Assembly: GCA_007135105.1 (NCBI GenBank)
Contig: SLJL01000100.1
Location: 1 to 39,937, forward strand
Direction of reading: 5' to 3'
DNA: 39,937 bases
Source of the DNA: Candidatus Izemoplasma sp.
GTDB taxonomy: Bacteria > Bacillota_I > Bacilli_A > Izemoplasmatales > Izemoplasmataceae
A program made the translations under genes and the position numbers. A model generated the notes under the pieces. The model had not been told where the DNA came from. It made no database searches and saw only the letters and a list, made by a program, of their open reading frames with translations. Positions 37,667 through 39,937 of the stretch are shown piece by piece (position 1 is the first letter of the stretch; each line of letters opens with the position of its first letter).

Positions 37667-39937
37667 ATGAAAGACTACAAAGATACCCTGCACATGCCGA
37701 AAACCGATTTTCCGATGCGGGGAAATCTCGGCAAGAACGAACCGCACCGGCAAACGTTTTGGGAAGACAACGACATCTATAACGCCCGTCTTGAAAAAAA
37801 CAAGGATAATACACCTTATGTTCTACCAGACGGCCCCCCTTACGCCAACGGCAACATCCACATCGGGCATGCCCTGAATAAAATTCTCAAGGATATGATC
37901 GTCCGCGACAAATCGATGCGCGGCTTCTATACCCGTTATGTCCCCGGGTGGGATACCCACGGACTGCCCATCGAATCCGCACTTACGAAAAATGAAGGCA
38001 TCGACCGCAAGGCGATGAGCCTCGTCGATTTCAGAAAGGCGTGTGCCGATTACGCATTAAGACAAGTGGATAACCAAAGAGACCAGTTCAAGCGACTCGG
38101 CATTCTTGGTGAGTGGGAATCGCCCTATCTTACCTTGGATAAGAAGTATGAGTCCAGTCAGCTCGAGGTCTTTGCCGATATGGTCGAAAAGGATCTCATC
38201 TTCAAAGGGCTCAAACCGGTATTCTGGTCGCCTTCCAGCGAGACGGCTTTAGCGGAAGCGGAAATCGAATACCATGACAAGAAATCCCCCTCGATCTATT
38301 TCGCGTTTGACGCCGTCAACACCGGGCGCTTCGCCGCGCCGTTCAAGTTCCTCGCCTGGACCACCACGCCTTGGACGATACCAGCCAACCTCGCCATCGC
38401 GGTGAGCGAAGCCATCGACTACACGTTCATCAAGGCCGACGGTACGGTCTACGTGCTGGCCACAGCCCTGCTTGATAGCCTGAAGACAACGCTTGCCTGG
38501 CAAAACGTCGAGGTGTTGGAACATATCAAGGGCAAAGACCTGATCGGTCTGACCTACAACCATCCGCTTTACAACCGGGAAAGTCCGATCGTCCCGGGTC
38601 ATCATGTGACCATCGAAAGCGGGACCGGTCTGGTCCATATCGCACCTGGACATGGTGAGGATGACTTCATCATCGGTCAGCAGCAGAACCTGGAAGTGCT
38701 CTGCCCGGTGGATGGCCGCGGCCATATGACAAAAGAAAGCGGCCGTTATGAGGGCATGTTCATCGAGAAATGCTCCAAGGCGGTCGTCGAGGATCTAAAA
38801 GAAAGTGGCCATCTGCTCAAGATGGAATGGATCAGCCATGCCTATCCGCACGACTGGAGAACGAAACAACCGGTCATCTTCAGGGCCACCGACCAATGGT
38901 TCGCCTCGATTGAAACCTTGAAGGCAGCCCTGCTTAAAGAAGTCGATGCTGTCACATGGATTCCCGCCTGGGGAAAAGTCCGCATGGAAAACATGATCAA
39001 GGACCGTGATTCCTGGTGCATCTCGCGTCAAAGAGCCTGGGGTGTTCCCATCCCGGTGTTCTATCATGAAAACGGAGAAGCCATCCTTGATGGCGATATC
39101 ATTCGTCACGTCGCGAGCCTGTTTGCAAAACACGGCTCTAACATCTGGTTCGAATGGGACGGCAAAGACTTGCTGCCTGAAGGTTACAAAAGTGAAAAAT
39201 CACCTAACGGTGCCTTCCAGAAAGAAACCGACATCCTCGATGTCTGGTTTGATTCGGGTACATCGCATAAAGGCGGCATGACCGATTTCGGCTTAGGTTA
39301 TCCTGCCGATCTCTATATCGAAGGTTCCGACCAATACCGCGGTTGGTTCAACTCAAGTTTGACCACGGGTCTTGCTTCAAAAGGAAAAGCCCCTTACAAA
39401 GCTGTCTTGACGCACGGCTTCGTCCTCGACGGCCAGGGGAAGAAAATGTCCAAATCCCTCGGGAACGTCGTCGACCCGCTCAAGGTCATGGATCAACTCG
39501 GCGCAGACATCCTCAGATTATGGGTCGCTTCGGTCGATTATCAGGCCGATGTGCGCATCAGCGATAAAATGATCAAACAAGTCAGCGAAACCTACCGTAA
39601 AATCCGCAACACCATCCGTTTCATGTTGGGCACCCTTTCTGATTTCGATTTCGACAAACATGGTGTCTCCTATGAAGCCATGAACGCGACCGACCGGTAT
39701 ATGCTCATCAAGCTCGATCAGCTCATCGGTGATGCGAATCAGGATTATGCGAAATACGCCTACGATGAGGTGACACGGAATCTGAACCGCTTCGCCACCC
39801 GGGAACTATCGGCCTTCTATCTCGATTACATCAAGGACATCGTCTATATCGAAGATAAAAACGATCCGGTCCGAAGAAGCGCACAGACGGTGGTCTACCA
39901 GACGGTGAAAGCCTATTTGACCCTGTTGACGCCCATC
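37667..39937 (+). CDS. ileS: Isoleucine-tRNA ligase, 5' part (3' end outside window)
   Basis: 757 codons are present without a stop, out of an expected 900 or so. The class I signature HIGH is at 65-68 and KMSKS at 593-597. The CP1 editing domain includes [14 protein letters not shown] and [15 protein letters not shown], and the anticodon-binding domain begins after KMSKS. GAGGAG stands seven bases upstream of the ATG. This is the bacterial form typical of Bacillota. Its expression should follow isoleucine charging through the T-box leader. ileS downstream of ylmG is conserved from Bacillus. Confidence 0.98.
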   Translation, partial: MKDYKDTLHMPKTDFPMRGNLGKNEPHRQTFWEDNDIYNARLEKNKDNTPYVLPDGPPYANGNIHIGHALNKILKDMIVRDKSMRGFYTRYVPGWDTHGLPIESALTKNEGIDRKAMSLVDFRKACADYALRQVDNQRDQFKRLGILGEWESPYLTLDKKYESSQLEVFADMVEKDLIFKGLKPVFWSPSSETALAEAEIEYHDKKSPSIYFAFDAVNTGRFAAPFKFLAWTTTPWTIPANLAIAVSEAIDYTFIKADGTVYVLATALLDSLKTTLAWQNVEVLEHIKGKDLIGLTYNHPLYNRESPIVPGHHVTIESGTGLVHIAPGHGEDDFIIGQQQNLEVLCPVDGRGHMTKESGRYEGMFIEKCSKAVVEDLKESGHLLKMEWISHAYPHDWRTKQPVIFRATDQWFASIETLKAALLKEVDAVTWIPAWGKVRMENMIKDRDSWCISRQRAWGVPIPVFYHENGEAILDGDIIRHVASLFAKHGSNIWFEWDGKDLLPEGYKSEKSPNGAFQKETDILDVWFDSGTSHKGGMTDFGLGYPADLYIEGSDQYRGWFNSSLTTGLASKGKAPYKAVLTHGFVLDGQGKKMSKSLGNVVDPLKVMDQLGADILRLWVASVDYQADVRISDKMIKQVSETYRKIRNTIRFMLGTLSDFDFDKHGVSYEAMNATDRYMLIKLDQLIGDANQDYAKYAYDEVTRNLNRFATRELSAFYLDYIKDIVYIEDKNDPVRRSAQTVVYQTVKAYLTLLTPI

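Overview
The window reads as a low-to-mid GC chromosome segment (by eye in the mid-40s % GC) from a member of the Bacillota/Mycoplasmatota line, plausibly an Acholeplasma/Izemoplasma-type wall-less relative. The evidence is a Bacillus-type (type B) RNase P RNA, a T-box leader before ileS, the RNase HIII/MutS2 pair, SepF/YlmE/YlmG next to ftsZ, and several gene pairs kept in Bacillus order. The code is standard: TGG is used for Trp and TGA terminates genes (for example at 882-884 and 33832-33834). A wall-less lifestyle is inference only. No mur or fts wall genes flank ftsZ, ftsA is not beside it, and a pair of giant cytoplasmic coiled-coil proteins is present.

Layout. 1-900: end of a DUF1576 membrane protein plus a small partner. 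904-4640: rnhC (minus), then mutS2 and trxA. 4746-7931: truB-ribF-(CPBP protease)-rpsO. 8028-10869: a tight three-gene unit of AI-2E-type permease, amidohydrolase and UPF0316 protein. 10978-13540: pnp followed at once by rnpB. 13573-14406: AraC/GyrI-like regulator. 14493-19568: lepA, then hemW-xerD-deoB. 19603-25983 (minus): a two-gene operon for coiled-coil proteins of 957 and about 1163 residues. 26143-28189: ruvB-queA. 28212-29346 (minus): a three-gene operon of two SHOCT-like/YvlB-type small proteins and a DUF2089 regulator. 29610-33834: a two-gene version of the giant acyl-CoA dehydratase activase. 33839-34948: tgt. 35036-37397: ftsZ-ylmE-sepF-ylmG. 37400-39937: T-box-regulated ileS, cut by the window end.

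Most plus-strand genes are housekeeping: translation and tRNA modification (truB, rpsO, lepA, queA, tgt, ileS), RNA decay and processing (pnp, rnpB, rnhC), DNA repair and chromosome resolution (mutS2, ruvB, xerD), cofactors (ribF, hemW), and division. Accessory material is wedged into these conserved runs: truB-ribF/rpsO/pnp is interrupted by membrane-protein genes, and ruvB-queA/tgt is split by the SHOCT operon and the activase pair. The two minus-strand operons, the giant coiled coils and the SHOCT/DUF2089 trio, are the strongest candidates for poorly described systems. Genes are densely packed, with many 4-17 nt overlaps and compact bidirectional terminators between convergent units. No tRNA, IS element, prophage or CRISPR array was seen.
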